Source of the DNA: an uncultured Methylobacillus sp.
Lineage (GTDB): Bacteria > Pseudomonadota > Gammaproteobacteria > Burkholderiales > Methylophilaceae
Length of the DNA: 64,000 nucleotides
Assembly: GCA_946478865.1 (NCBI GenBank)
Contig: CAMLDO010000009.1
Span: 17,714-81,713 of the forward strand
Reading direction: 5' to 3'
The position numbers and the translations under genes were made by a program. Each line of letters opens with the position of its first letter. Within the stretch, counting starts at the first letter, position 1. Shown here piece after piece: positions 10,839-20,240 of the stretch. The notes under the pieces are model-generated. The model ran no database searches. It saw nothing but the letters and a program-made list of their open reading frames with translations, and was not told where the DNA came from.

Positions 10839-10864
10839 TTCCGGCGATGCAGGCAACGCCGGAA
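10839..10864 (-). terminator. Probable terminator after pilU
   Basis: An 8-bp stem TTCCGGCG/CGCCGGAA with a 10-base loop, followed on the minus strand by TTTCCCC. It sits 5 bases beyond the pilU stop. The T-run is short, so efficiency is uncertain. Confidence 0.45.
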
Positions 10865-10868
10865 TGCG

Positions 10869-12005
10869 TCAGACGATGCCGAGGTGATCGAGCCCGGCGG
10901 ACAGATCCTTGTCCTTGGACTCCTTGCCTTCCAGCTTGATCTTGAGGCGCAGGTCATTCACCGAGTCGGCATTGCGCAAGGCATCCTCGTAGGTAACGAG
11001 ATCGGCCTCGTGCAGATCGAACAGCGCCTGGTCGAAGGTCTGCATGCCGAGTTCGCGCGACTTCGCCATGATTTCCTTGATCTCGTGCACTTCGCCCTTG
11101 AAGATGAGGTCAGAGATCAATGGAGAATTAAGCATGACTTCCACTGCAGGAACACGGCCCTTGCCTTCCTTCTTGGGGATCAGGCGCTGGGAAACGAATG
11201 CCTTGGCGTTGAGGGAAAGATCCATCAGCAGTTGCGCGCGGCGCTCTTCCGGGAAGAAGTTGATGATGCGGTCCAGCGCCTGGTTGGTACTGTTGGCGTG
11301 CAGCGTCGCGAGACACAAGTGGCCGGTTTCAGCGAAAGCAATCGCGTAATCCATGGTTTCCCGGTCGCGGATTTCGCCGATGAGGATCACATCCGGCGCC
11401 TGCCGCAGCGTATTTTTAAGGGCCGCGAACCAGTTCTCGGTATCCACGCCCACCTCGCGCTGCGTGACGATGCAGTTCTTGTGGTCATGCACGAACTCGA
11501 TCGGATCCTCGATGGTGATGATGTGACCGTAGCTGTTTTCATTGCGATAGCCCACCATCGCCGCGAGGGAAGTCGATTTACCGGAACCGGTCGCGCCGAC
11601 GAAAATCACCAGCCCGCGCTTGGTCATCGCGATTTCCTTGAGCACGTCCGGCAAGCCGAGCTCTTCGAACTTGGGAATCTTGGTGGTAATGGTACGGAAC
11701 ACCAGTCCGACGGAGCCGCGCTGAATGAAGGCATTGACGCGGAAACGGGCGACATTGGGCAAGCCGATCGCGAAGTTGCACTCCTTGCTCGCATCGAATT
11801 CTGCCGCCTGCTTATCGTTCATGATGGAACGCGCAATTTCCTTGCACTGCTGGTTGGTCAGGCTCTGATTGGTCACCGGTGTGACCTTGCCATCGACCTT
11901 GAGCGCAGGCGGAAAGCCGGACGTGATGAACAAGTCGGAGGCGTTCTTGGCCATCATCATGCGCAATAAATCGAATACGAATTTTTCTGCCTGTCCTTGA
12001 TCCAT
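10869..12005 (-). CDS. pilU: Type IV pilus retraction ATPase PilU
   Basis: Accessory hexameric ATPase for pilus retraction, a PilT paralogue. 378 residues. It has Walker A VGATGSGKSTSLAAMVG, the Asp-box region TIEDPIEFVHDHK, and LIGEIRDRETMDYAIAFAETGHLCLATLHAN around Walker B and the His box. The C-terminus LISDLIFKGEVHEIKEIMAKS takes the place of the PilT AIRNLIRE motif, which identifies it as PilU. It lies 42 bases downstream of pilT on the same strand. Confidence 0.95.
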   Translation of the reverse strand: MDQGQAEKFVFDLLRMMMAKNASDLFITSGFPPALKVDGKVTPVTNQSLTNQQCKEIARSIMNDKQAAEFDASKECNFAIGLPNVARFRVNAFIQRGSVGLVFRTITTKIPKFEELGLPDVLKEIAMTKRGLVIFVGATGSGKSTSLAAMVGYRNENSYGHIITIEDPIEFVHDHKNCIVTQREVGVDTENWFAALKNTLRQAPDVILIGEIRDRETMDYAIAFAETGHLCLATLHANSTNQALDRIINFFPEERRAQLLMDLSLNAKAFVSQRLIPKKEGKGRVPAVEVMLNSPLISDLIFKGEVHEIKEIMAKSRELGMQTFDQALFDLHEADLVTYEDALRNADSVNDLRLKIKLEGKESKDKDLSAGLDHLGIV

Positions 12006-12047
12006 GGTGTTCCCCTGTTACATTGCGTTTCCGGCTCGGCAGAAACT

Positions 12048-13088
12048 TTAGAGTATGGCGTCCTTGTTGGTGGCCTTGGTGCGCGCCTCGTCGCTGGCAA
12101 CGATGTTGCGCCGCACCAGCTCCATGAGATTCTGGTCCAGTGTCTGCATACCGACATTCTGGCCCGTCTGGATCGCGGAATACATCTGCGCGATCTTGTT
12201 CTCGCGAATCAGGTTGCGGATCGCCGGTGTGCCGATCATGATTTCATGCGCCGCGACGCGGCCGTTGCCGTCCTTGGTCTTGAGCAGCGTCTGCGAAATA
12301 ACCGCGCGCAGCGATTCGGAAAGCATCGAACGCACCATTTCCTTTTCTGCTGCCGGGAACACGTCCACGATACGGTCGATGGTCTTGGCGGCGGAGCTGG
12401 TGTGCAGGGTGCCGAACACCAGGTGGCCGGTTTCCGCAGCGGTCAGCGCCAGACGGATGGTTTCAAGGTCGCGCATTTCGCCCACGAGAATCACATCCGG
12501 GTCCTCGCGCAGTGCAGAACGCAGCGCGTTAGCGAAAGACAGCGTGTGCGGGCCGACCTCGCGCTGGTTGATGAGGCAACGCTTGGATTGGTGCACGAAT
12601 TCGATCGGATCTTCCACCGTGAGCACGTGGCCGTATTCGTTTTCATTGATGAAGTCGATCATCGCCGCAAGCGTGGTCGACTTGCCGGAACCGGTCGGAC
12701 CGGTGACGAGCACGATACCGCGCGGATTCTGCGCGATGTCCTTGAAGATCGGCGGCGCGGCAAGCTGCTCCAGCGTCAGCACCTTGGACGGAATGGTCCG
12801 GAATACGGCACCCGCGCCGCGCTGGTGATTGAAGGCGTTGACCCGGAAGCGTGCGAGATTGGGGATTTCGAACGAGAAGTCGACTTCGAGATTTTCCTCG
12901 TAGAACTTGCGCTGGCCGTCGTTCATGATGTCGTACACCATGTCGTGGACCTGGCTGTGGTCCATGGCCGGCATGTTGATCTTCCTGACATCGCCGTGGA
13001 CGCGAATCATCGGCGGCAATCCGGCGGAGAGGTGCAAGTCGGAGGCCTTGTTCTTGACCGAAAACGCCAGCAGATCGGAAACGTCCAT
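12048..13088 (-). CDS. pilT: Type IV pilus twitching motility ATPase PilT
   Basis: Main retraction motor of type IV pili, needed for twitching and DNA uptake. 346 residues from the ATG at 13088 (MDVSDLLAFSVKNKASDLHLS); the open frame upstream is not family sequence. It has Walker A VTGPTGSGKSTTLAAMI, Walker B ILVGEMRDLETIRLAL, and the PilT-specific C-terminal motif AIRNLIREN. A purine-rich AGGGGA precedes the start. The divergent 46-base gap to yggS contains TATAAT at 13103-13108 and must hold promoters for both directions. Confidence 0.97.
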   Translation of the reverse strand: MDVSDLLAFSVKNKASDLHLSAGLPPMIRVHGDVRKINMPAMDHSQVHDMVYDIMNDGQRKFYEENLEVDFSFEIPNLARFRVNAFNHQRGAGAVFRTIPSKVLTLEQLAAPPIFKDIAQNPRGIVLVTGPTGSGKSTTLAAMIDFINENEYGHVLTVEDPIEFVHQSKRCLINQREVGPHTLSFANALRSALREDPDVILVGEMRDLETIRLALTAAETGHLVFGTLHTSSAAKTIDRIVDVFPAAEKEMVRSMLSESLRAVISQTLLKTKDGNGRVAAHEIMIGTPAIRNLIRENKIAQMYSAIQTGQNVGMQTLDQNLMELVRRNIVASDEARTKATNKDAIL

Positions 13089-13134
13089 CGAGAATCCCCT
13101 GATATAATTTTTGGATAATAGGTTTGGACGGATT

Positions 13135-13827
13135 ATGACCTCAATATCGGAACGCTTGCAAGCTGTAACCGAGCGCCTGCGCGCGGCGGAAAACGCGGCT
13201 GGACGGGCCTCCGGCAGTGTCTCGCTGGTAGCGGTAAGCAAAACCCAGCCAGCCGAGGCGATACGTGAAGCCCATGCCGCGGGACAGCGCGCATTCGGCG
13301 AAAACTATCTGCAGGAATCGCTGGAAAAAATGGCCGCACTGGCCGACCTGCCTCTGGAATGGCATTTTATCGGCCCCATCCAGAGCAACAAGACGAGGCC
13401 CATTGCGGAACACTTTGCCTGGGTACATGGCGTGGACCGTCTGAAAATTGCTCAACGCCTCTCCGACGCCCGTCCGGAAAACATGCCGCCGCTCGATATC
13501 TGCATCGAGGTAAACGTAAGCGGCGAAGAAAGCAAAGGCGGCGTCTCGCCGGAAGAGGTCAAGGCGCTTGCGGATGCGATTGTGAAGTTGCCGCGCATCA
13601 GGCTGCGCGGGCTCATGAGTATCCCGGAGCCGACGGATGACATTGCACTGCAGCATCGGCAGTTTAGAATGCTGCGGGAGCACTTCGAGGCCCTGAATGC
13701 TTTGGGGCATACGCTGGACACGCTTTCGATGGGCATGTCGGAGGATTTTCCGGTGGCGATCGCGGAAGGCGCCACCATAGTTCGCATAGGTACGGCCATT
13801 TTCGGGCCGCGGGCAAAACGCTCCTGA
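13135..13827 (+). CDS. yggS: PLP homeostasis protein YggS (COG0325)
   Basis: Pyridoxal 5'-phosphate-binding protein of the alanine-racemase fold type, involved in PLP and amino-acid homeostasis rather than catalysis. 230 residues. The PLP lysine lies in LVAVSKTQP near residue 40; GENYLQE, WHFIGPIQSNK and LSMGMSEDFPVAIAEGAT are all family signatures. Start taken at ATG 13135 (MTSISERLQ). The pilT / yggS-proC-yggT order is conserved in many proteobacteria. Confidence 0.95.
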   Translation: MTSISERLQAVTERLRAAENAAGRASGSVSLVAVSKTQPAEAIREAHAAGQRAFGENYLQESLEKMAALADLPLEWHFIGPIQSNKTRPIAEHFAWVHGVDRLKIAQRLSDARPENMPPLDICIEVNVSGEESKGGVSPEEVKALADAIVKLPRIRLRGLMSIPEPTDDIALQHRQFRMLREHFEALNALGHTLDTLSMGMSEDFPVAIAEGATIVRIGTAIFGPRAKRS

Positions 13828-13899
13828 CATCCTGCGGTCACGGCCGTCCCGAAACCGCACAATTCAAGTTTTAGAATTTATCAAAATCAAGGCAGATAC

Positions 13900-14709
13900 A
13901 TGAAAATCAGTTTCATCGGCGGCGGCAACATGGCACGCGCTCTGATCGGCGGCCTCATCGCCCAAGGCTGGCAGCCGGGCGACATCGGCGTGGTCGAGCT
14001 CGACTCCGACAAGCGCAAGCAACTACAAGCAGAATACGGCATTACAGTCAGCGACCAGTTGCCGAGCGTAGCAATGGCGGACATCGTGGTGCTCGCGGTC
14101 AAGCCGCAGCAGTTGCGCGATATCGCAATCTTTCTCGGCAGCCTGCTGCGCCATCAACTGGTGATCTCCATTGCGGCCGGTATCCGCAGCGCCGATCTGA
14201 TCCGCTGGCTGGGCGGCTACGATGCCGTCATCCGCGTCATGCCCAACACCCCTGCCCAAATCCGCTCCGGCGTCTCCGCGCTATTTGCAGCGCCTGGGGT
14301 TAGTGAGGAGCAACGTACACAAGCCGGGAATATTCTCTCCGCAGTCGGGACCACGGTCTGGCTGGACGAGGAAGCGCAAATGGATGCCGTGACGGCGGTT
14401 TCCGGCAGCGGCCCGGCTTATGTGTTCTATTTCATCGAGGCGATGCAGCAGGCGGCGCAAGAATTGGGACTTTCTCCGGAACAGGCACGCGACCTCAGCC
14501 TGCAGACCTTCCTCGGCGCGAGCCAGCTCGCCCTGCAAAGCACCGAGACGCCGGACGTGCTGCGCGCGCAAGTCACCTCCAAGGGCGGCACCACCGAACG
14601 CGCGTTGCTCAGCATGGAAAACTCCGGCATAAAAGCTGCTATCGTTCAGGCATTGCGCGCCGCTGCGGATCGCTCGCGCGAAATGGGCGACTTGCTCGGA
14701 AAGGACTAA
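13900..14709 (+). CDS. proC: Pyrroline-5-carboxylate reductase
   Basis: Last step of proline synthesis: NAD(P)H reduction of pyrroline-5-carboxylate. 269 residues, with the Rossmann motif FIGGGNMARALIGGL at the N-terminus, VIRVMPNTPAQI mid-protein, and the C-terminal substrate and dimer region SGSGPAYVFYFIEAM followed by TSKGGTTERAL. It lies 72 bases after yggS and 9 bases before yggT. Confidence 0.97.
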   Translation: MKISFIGGGNMARALIGGLIAQGWQPGDIGVVELDSDKRKQLQAEYGITVSDQLPSVAMADIVVLAVKPQQLRDIAIFLGSLLRHQLVISIAAGIRSADLIRWLGGYDAVIRVMPNTPAQIRSGVSALFAAPGVSEEQRTQAGNILSAVGTTVWLDEEAQMDAVTAVSGSGPAYVFYFIEAMQQAAQELGLSPEQARDLSLQTFLGASQLALQSTETPDVLRAQVTSKGGTTERALLSMENSGIKAAIVQALRAAADRSREMGDLLGKD

Positions 14710-14718
14710 AGCTCAATC

Positions 14719-15294
14719 ATGTTTGCGAATGCCATGGAGTTCGTGCTCGGCACGATACTCGGCCTGTTGACCATCGCGTTTCTGCTGCGCTGCTACCTGC
14801 AGCTCACCGGCGCACCGTTCCATAACCCGGTTTCGCAGTTCGTCGTAGCCGTGACCAACTTTGCGGTGCGGCCCGTGCGCCGTCTGATTCCCGCGATCGG
14901 CTGGCTGGATACCGCCTCGCTGCTGCTCGCGCTGCTGACCCAGCTACTGCTGCAACTGGCGGTGCTATGGCTGCGCGACTTCCCGCTCATGGTGGCCGAT
15001 CCTCAAGTGTATGGCGCCGTGCTCGGCCTCGCGGCGCTGGGCATCGTCAAGCTCACGCTCTATATCCTGCTCTACGCTGTCATCCTGCAAGCACTGATGA
15101 GCTGGATCAACCCGCACACGCCGATGGCCCCGGTGCTGGACAGCCTGACGCAACCGCTTCTGCGCCCCTTGCGCCGTCGCATGCCGCTCATGGGTGGCGT
15201 GGACTTGTCACCGCTGGTGGTATTCATCTTCATTGAGCTTCTGCTGATGCTTCTGGTCGCCCCGATAGAACAGCAACTGATGCTCCTGTTCTGA
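14719..15294 (+). CDS. yggT: YggT family integral membrane protein
   Basis: Small inner-membrane protein with two YGGT repeats: about residues 5-75 (FLLRCYLQLTGAPFHNPVSQ) and about 110-180 (ILQALMSWINPHTPMAPVLD). 191 residues and roughly four or five hydrophobic spans. Function is not established; in some bacteria it is linked to osmotic shock or to membrane and division functions. It overlaps yggU by one base. Confidence 0.92.
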   Translation: MFANAMEFVLGTILGLLTIAFLLRCYLQLTGAPFHNPVSQFVVAVTNFAVRPVRRLIPAIGWLDTASLLLALLTQLLLQLAVLWLRDFPLMVADPQVYGAVLGLAALGIVKLTLYILLYAVILQALMSWINPHTPMAPVLDSLTQPLLRPLRRRMPLMGGVDLSPLVVFIFIELLLMLLVAPIEQQLMLLF

Positions 15295-15593
15295 TGACTC
15301 ATCCCTGGTTCCGCTACAAGGAAGATGGGCAACTGCTGACCCTGGAACTGTATATCCAGCCCAATGCCAGCCGCACCGAGGTGGTCGGCCTGCATGGCAC
15401 AGCCCTGAAAATCAAGGTGGCAGCACCTCCCGCGGATCATCAGGCCAACGATAAGTTATTGGAATTCCTACGTAAATCATTTAAAGTCAGCAAACAACAA
15501 GTGCTTCTCAAGCATGGCGAGCATGCGCGTCACAAAATCGTCGAAATCGCCGGCTCCGAAATAGCACCCGAATCACTCTGGACACCGCAATGA
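15294..15593 (+). CDS. yggU: DUF167 / YggU family protein
   Basis: 99-residue conserved protein of unknown function with the DUF167 pattern LYIQPNASRTEVVGLHG, KIKVAAPPADHQANDKL and LLKHGEHARHKIVEI. Start and stop both overlap neighbours (1 base with yggT, 4 bases with the dynamin gene), so it is translationally coupled on both sides. Confidence 0.93.
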   Translation: MTHPWFRYKEDGQLLTLELYIQPNASRTEVVGLHGTALKIKVAAPPADHQANDKLLEFLRKSFKVSKQQVLLKHGEHARHKIVEIAGSEIAPESLWTPQ

Positions 15594-17578
15594 GCAATAC
15601 GCTCGAACAACAGATCAGCGACTACAAGCAATGGCGCGAGCAATTGGCCGGCGCCATTCATGCCTATCGAGACTGGCTGGAACAGATGGGCATAGCCGAC
15701 GGGATGCAGGACTTGCGTCTCTATGACCTGGCGCAGGCTGTAGTGAATGATCGTCTGGTGCTCGCCTTCGTCGCCGAGTTCGCCCGCGGCAAGACCGAAA
15801 CCATCAATGCGCTGTTCTTTTCCGATTTCAAGTCCCGCCTGCTGCCGGTCGACCCTGGCCGTACCACGATGTGCCCCACGGAGATGTTCTGGGACGAAAA
15901 GGAAGAGCCCTACATCAAGCTGCTGCCGATCGAGACGCGCAAGCGCGATGAGGGGTTGGCCTACCTCAAGACCAATCCGGCCGAATGGACGCGCCTGCGC
16001 CTGGATATCTCCTCTGCGGAAACAATGAAGGAAGCCCTCAAGGTCCTGGTTGCGCAGAAGGAAGTAACGCTGGATGAAGCGCGCGCGCTGGGCCTGTGGG
16101 ACGATCAGGACGTGGGCATGGTCAATGCGCTCAAGACCAAAGGCTATGTCGACGTGCCGGTGTGGCGCCATGCGCTTATCAACTACCCTCACCCGCTCCT
16201 GAAGAACGGGCTGGTCGTCCTCGACACGCCGGGGCTGAATACGCTGGGCACCGAGCCGGAACTGACCATCAGCATCATCCCGAATGCCCATGCCGTGATT
16301 TTCCTGCTGGCAACGGATACCGGCGTGACCAAGTCCGACATGGACATCTGGTCTCGTTTCATTCGCGAACGCAGCAGCCGCAAGCTGGCCGTCCTCAACA
16401 AGATCGACATCCTGTGGGATCCGCTCAAGAGCGAGGCCGAGATCAACGCGATGATCCAGTCGCAGGTAGTTTCCACCGCGCGCCAGCTCGCAATTCCGCC
16501 TGCCGACGTGCTCGCGATTTCGGCGCAGAAGGCGCTGGTCGCCCGGGTCAAGGACGATGCCGAGTTGCTGAAGCGCAGCGGCATCCAGCGCGTCGAGGAG
16601 ATGCTGGCCCGCAGCGTCATTGGCACCAAGCACGAAATTCTGCGCAAGAACGTCATCGCCGAGGTAGGCAACCTGGTCAAGGCTTCGCGCAAGACCATGC
16701 AGCAGCGCATCACTGCTCTGCGCGCTCAACTGGCGGAGCTGGAAGCCCTGCGCGGCCAGAACAGCGAAGTCGTGCAATCCATGCTCACCAAGGTCTCGGC
16801 CGACCGCAAGCTCTATGAGGAATCGGTACGCACCTTCAACGACGGCAACCAGCGCATCATGGAGCAGGGTGAAGTCATCATGCAGCAGCTCAGCCTGACC
16901 CAACTCGACAAGATGCTCGACAAGAGCCAGAAGAAGATCGGTGACAGCTGGACCACGCACGGTTTGAACCAGGGCATGAAGAGCCTGATCAAGGAAACCG
17001 GCGAAATGGGAGAAAGGATCAGCCGTCAGGCGCAGGAACTATCGGACATGGGTGAAAAACTGTATCTGCTGTTCCATACCCAGCATGGTTTCGAGCAATT
17101 GCGCCCGCATACGTTGAACATGGCCGAGTTCCATCAGTCCCTGCGGACCCTGGAGGCCAAGGCGGACGAATTCTGTGCCGATCCAGTCAACGTGATGACC
17201 GAAAAGCATTTCCTGGTACGCAAGTTCTTCTACACGCTGGTCAGCGAAGTACGCAAGGAGTTCGAAAAGGCCAAGCATGACGCCGGCAGCTGGCTGAAGA
17301 ACCTGCTCGCACCGCTCAAGGTACAGATCGGCGAGCACAAGGCGCAGCTCGACAAGCGCACCGAGTCCCTCATGAAAATCCATGAGAACCAGTCGTCGCT
17401 GCAAAAAAATCTGGAAGAGATCGAGGCCCAGCTGACCAAGGCACAAAGCCAGAGCGCTACCCTCGACCAGATTCTGCTAGTGCTCATGAAGGGAGCGCAG
17501 AAGGTCCCGTCTGCAGAGGCAGCGCCGGTGAGACAAGAAGAAGAGACGGCCGGCGGTCCCACACTGACGCTCTCCTGA
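15590..17578 (+). CDS. Bacterial dynamin-like GTPase
   Basis: Large GTPase of the dynamin superfamily, 662 residues. An N-terminal helical stretch (about 1-60) is followed by the G1 loop EFARGKTETINAL (about 64-76), a threonine-containing G2 region PGRTTMCPTEMFW (about 90-102), G3 DTPGLNTLG (about 211) and G4 LNKID (about 268). The rest is predicted mostly alpha-helical and coiled coil (about 360-640), as expected for a stalk. Members act in membrane remodelling or in surveying damaged membrane; the specific role here is unknown. It starts inside the yggU stop, so it is expressed with yggT-yggU. G1 ends GKTE rather than GKS/T-S, which is worth noting but seen in related proteins. Confidence 0.82.
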   Translation: MSNTLEQQISDYKQWREQLAGAIHAYRDWLEQMGIADGMQDLRLYDLAQAVVNDRLVLAFVAEFARGKTETINALFFSDFKSRLLPVDPGRTTMCPTEMFWDEKEEPYIKLLPIETRKRDEGLAYLKTNPAEWTRLRLDISSAETMKEALKVLVAQKEVTLDEARALGLWDDQDVGMVNALKTKGYVDVPVWRHALINYPHPLLKNGLVVLDTPGLNTLGTEPELTISIIPNAHAVIFLLATDTGVTKSDMDIWSRFIRERSSRKLAVLNKIDILWDPLKSEAEINAMIQSQVVSTARQLAIPPADVLAISAQKALVARVKDDAELLKRSGIQRVEEMLARSVIGTKHEILRKNVIAEVGNLVKASRKTMQQRITALRAQLAELEALRGQNSEVVQSMLTKVSADRKLYEESVRTFNDGNQRIMEQGEVIMQQLSLTQLDKMLDKSQKKIGDSWTTHGLNQGMKSLIKETGEMGERISRQAQELSDMGEKLYLLFHTQHGFEQLRPHTLNMAEFHQSLRTLEAKADEFCADPVNVMTEKHFLVRKFFYTLVSEVRKEFEKAKHDAGSWLKNLLAPLKVQIGEHKAQLDKRTESLMKIHENQSSLQKNLEEIEAQLTKAQSQSATLDQILLVLMKGAQKVPSAEAAPVRQEEETAGGPTLTLS

Positions 17579-17597
17579 ACCGTCAGCGCCAAACCAA

Positions 17598-19046
17598 TTA
17601 CATCAGTACGATATCGAAGGCTTCCTGCGCGTACTGGCTTTCCACCTGCAGCGAGATCGGCTTGCCGATGAAATCCGACAGTTGCGCCAGACTTTGCGAC
17701 TCCTCGTCGAGGAACAGGTCGATCACGCTCTCCGCCGCAAGCACGCGGAATTCGCGCGCATTGAACTGCCGTGCTTCGCGCACCAGCTCCCGCAGGATTT
17801 CGTAACACACGGTCTGCGCCGTCTTCACCTCGCCGCGCCCCTGGCAGGCCGGGCATGGTTCGCACAGGATATGCGCAAGGCTTTCGCGCGTACGCTTGCG
17901 CGTCATCTCCACCAGCCCGAGGCCGGAGAAGCCGTGGATCGTCGAACGCACGCGGTCCTTGGCGACGGCCTTGCGCAGTTCGTCCAGCACCGCCTCGCGG
18001 TGAGTTTCCTCTTCCATGTCGATGAAGTCGATGATGATGATGCCACCAAGGTTACGTAGCCGCAGCTGACGTGCGATAGCCTGCGCCGCTTCGAGGTTGG
18101 TCTTGAAAATGGTATCCGCCAGCGTACGCCCGCCGACGAAACCGCCGGTGTTCACATCGACCGTAGTAAGCGCTTCGGTCTGGTCGAAGATCAGGTAGCC
18201 GCCGGATTTGAGTTCGACCTTGCGCGACAACGCCTTCTCGATCTCCTGCTCCACGCTGTTCATGTCGAACAGAGGCCGGTCGCCCGAATAGCGCTGGATG
18301 CGGCTCTGCACGCCGCTTGCATAGTGCTCGGCAAATTCCAGCATCTTCTGGTAGGTCTCGCCCGAGTCCACGAGGATGCGGCCGGTATTTTCGTTGACCA
18401 CGTCGCGCAGCACGCGCAATGGCAGTGTCAGGTCTTGGTAGACCAGCGAGCCGCGCGAGGCTTCGCCGTTGGATGCCTGGATATTGGCCCACACCTTGTG
18501 CAAATACTCCAAATCCGCGAGCAATTCCTCGTCGGTTGCAGTTTCCGCAAGCGTACGAATGATGTAGCCGCCTTCACGCTTTTCCTGCAGCAGGCGCACC
18601 AGACGATCGCGCAAGGCCTCGCGCTCGGCTTCGTCCTCGATGCGCTGCGAGACGCCGATATGCTCCTGCTGCGGCAGGTAGACCAGGAAACGTCCCGCAA
18701 TGCTGATCTGCGTAGTTAAGCGCGCGCCCTTGCTGCCGATGGGTTCCTTGATCACCTGCACCATGACCGTCTGGCCTTCGTGCAGCAACTCCTGGATCGG
18801 CTTCTCCGCGTTGGTCTCGTATTCGAGGATATCTGCGATATGCAGAAACGCGGCGCGTGACAGGCCGATCTCGATAAAGGCCGACTGCATGCCGGGCAGC
18901 ACGCGGCAGACGCGCCCCTTGTAGACATTGCCCACCAGCCCGAGCGAGCTGGTGCGTTCGAGGTGCAACTCTTGCACCACGCCTTGTTCCATGATGGCAA
19001 CACGCGTTTCCTGAGGGGTGACGTTAATCAGTATTTCTTCGCTCAC
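17598..19046 (-). CDS. rng: Ribonuclease G
   Basis: Endoribonuclease of the RNase E/G family that matures the 16S rRNA 5' end and degrades mRNA. 482 residues, the usual RNase G length with no C-terminal scaffold extension. An S1-like domain (about 35-125, GNVYKGRVCRVLPGMQSAF) is followed by the catalytic segment IIIDFIDMEEE with metal-binding aspartates and the zinc-link CEPCPACQGRG. Its start overlaps maf by 4 bases, the same pairing as yhdE-rng in E. coli. It converges on the dynamin gene 19 bases apart with no obvious terminator between. Confidence 0.97.
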   Translation of the reverse strand: MSEEILINVTPQETRVAIMEQGVVQELHLERTSSLGLVGNVYKGRVCRVLPGMQSAFIEIGLSRAAFLHIADILEYETNAEKPIQELLHEGQTVMVQVIKEPIGSKGARLTTQISIAGRFLVYLPQQEHIGVSQRIEDEAEREALRDRLVRLLQEKREGGYIIRTLAETATDEELLADLEYLHKVWANIQASNGEASRGSLVYQDLTLPLRVLRDVVNENTGRILVDSGETYQKMLEFAEHYASGVQSRIQRYSGDRPLFDMNSVEQEIEKALSRKVELKSGGYLIFDQTEALTTVDVNTGGFVGGRTLADTIFKTNLEAAQAIARQLRLRNLGGIIIIDFIDMEEETHREAVLDELRKAVAKDRVRSTIHGFSGLGLVEMTRKRTRESLAHILCEPCPACQGRGEVKTAQTVCYEILRELVREARQFNAREFRVLAAESVIDLFLDEESQSLAQLSDFIGKPISLQVESQYAQEAFDIVLM

Positions 19047-19630
19047 GGCAGGATGGCTCCAAATTGTTTGAGCAGTTGCGCTGTTTCGTAGATCGGCAGT
19101 CCCATGACCCCGGAATAACTGCCTTCGATGCGGCGTATGAAAGTCCCGGCAAGGCCCTGGATGCCGTAACTGCCGGCCTTGTCGAATGGCTCACCGGAAG
19201 CGATGTAGGCCGCGACCTCGGCCTCGCTCAAGGGCGCCAGTTCAACTTGCGTACTCGACAGCGCGACCTCCACCCGGTCGCCTTGCGCCACGGCCACCGC
19301 GGTATGCACCGCGTGCCAACGGTCGGACATGCGGCGCAGCATCGCGGCGGCATCCTCATCGTTCTCCGGCTTGCCGAGTATCATGCCGTCGATGCATACC
19401 GTGGTATCTGCGGCAAGCACAGGCAAATCAGCTAGTCCATCTCGTGCGATACGTTGCACGCACACGAGCGCCTTTTCCCGAGCCAGCCGCAGCACATAAT
19501 GTTCGGGCGCTTCGCCGGAAAGGACAGACTCGTCCACATCCGAAGGCAAAACCTGGTAATCGATTCCGATCTGGCTGAGCAGTTCGCCGCGACGGGGCGA
19601 GCGTGAAGCGAGGTAAATCTTGAAAGTCAT
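19043..19630 (-). CDS. maf: Maf family nucleotide pyrophosphatase (YhdE-type, dTTP/UTP)
   Basis: House-cleaning nucleoside triphosphate pyrophosphatase. 195 residues with the Maf signature LASRSPRRGELLSQIG at the N-terminus, VLAADTTVCIDG, and DKAGSYGIQGLAGTFI near the C-terminus. The pairing with rng and the motif spacing fit the YhdE/MafA type (dTTP, UTP) rather than YceF. First gene of maf-rng; a DJ-1 family gene lies 15 bases upstream on the same strand. Confidence 0.94.
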   Translation of the reverse strand: MTFKIYLASRSPRRGELLSQIGIDYQVLPSDVDESVLSGEAPEHYVLRLAREKALVCVQRIARDGLADLPVLAADTTVCIDGMILGKPENDEDAAAMLRRMSDRWHAVHTAVAVAQGDRVEVALSSTQVELAPLSEAEVAAYIASGEPFDKAGSYGIQGLAGTFIRRIEGSYSGVMGLPIYETAQLLKQFGAILP

Positions 19631-19645
19631 GCAGAACGCCTGAAG

Positions 19646-20191
19646 TTATCGTTGCAGATCGGCTTCCACCGCATCACGCTGAGGTTTATCGGCGAGCAGT
19701 TCAACCAGCGTCAGCGCAAAATCCATCGCGGTTCCCGGCCCTTTCGAGGTGACGACTTTCCCGTCCGTCACCACCTTGTCGTTCAGATAGACATGCGTGC
19801 CGGGCAAGCGGTCGAGCACACCGGGGAAGCTGGTCGCGCGCTTGCCTTCCAGCAGGCCCGCCGCATGCAGCGCCATCGGAGCGGCGCAGATAGCGGCAGT
19901 GTATCTACCCGCAGCCGCCATGCTCTTCAGCATCGCGATAATGCGCGTATCGTTCTTGAGATGCTCCGAGCCCGGCATGCCGCCAGGGAGAACGATCATG
20001 TCGAATTCAGTTCCAACGGCTTCGTCGAGGGTCGCATCAGGCAGGAGCACCATGCCGCGGCTGGCCCGTACCGGGCCTGCTTCCAAACCGGCCGTAATGA
20101 CGGTGATACCGGCACGGCGTAGAATGTCCGCGACCGTTACCGCTTCCAGCTCTTCGCATCCTTGCGCAAGCGGGATCAATACCTTTGCCAT
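19646..20191 (-). CDS. DJ-1/PfpI (YajL-like) family protein
   Basis: 181 residues of the DJ-1/ThiJ superfamily, most like YajL. The N-terminus MAKVLIPLAQGCEELEAVT carries the conserved acidic residue of the active site, and the nucleophile-elbow cysteine is in AAICAAPMALHAAG near residue 100. Functions proposed for the family include stress chaperone and glyoxalase/deglycase; not decided here. Start at ATG 20191 because of a good AGGAGG 7-8 bases upstream. The foldback element begins 50 bases upstream. Confidence 0.9.
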   Translation of the reverse strand: MAKVLIPLAQGCEELEAVTVADILRRAGITVITAGLEAGPVRASRGMVLLPDATLDEAVGTEFDMIVLPGGMPGSEHLKNDTRIIAMLKSMAAAGRYTAAICAAPMALHAAGLLEGKRATSFPGVLDRLPGTHVYLNDKVVTDGKVVTSKGPGTAMDFALTLVELLADKPQRDAVEADLQR

Positions 20192-20240
20192 GGCTTGCCT
20201 CCTCGTTGTGGCATGAGCCGAGGATACTAACCTAATCAAT

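Noticed and set aside
10728..13118. Long plus-strand frames opposite pilU and pilT
   Set aside because: Antisense shadows of two well-conserved ATPases; no motif or ribosome site of their own.
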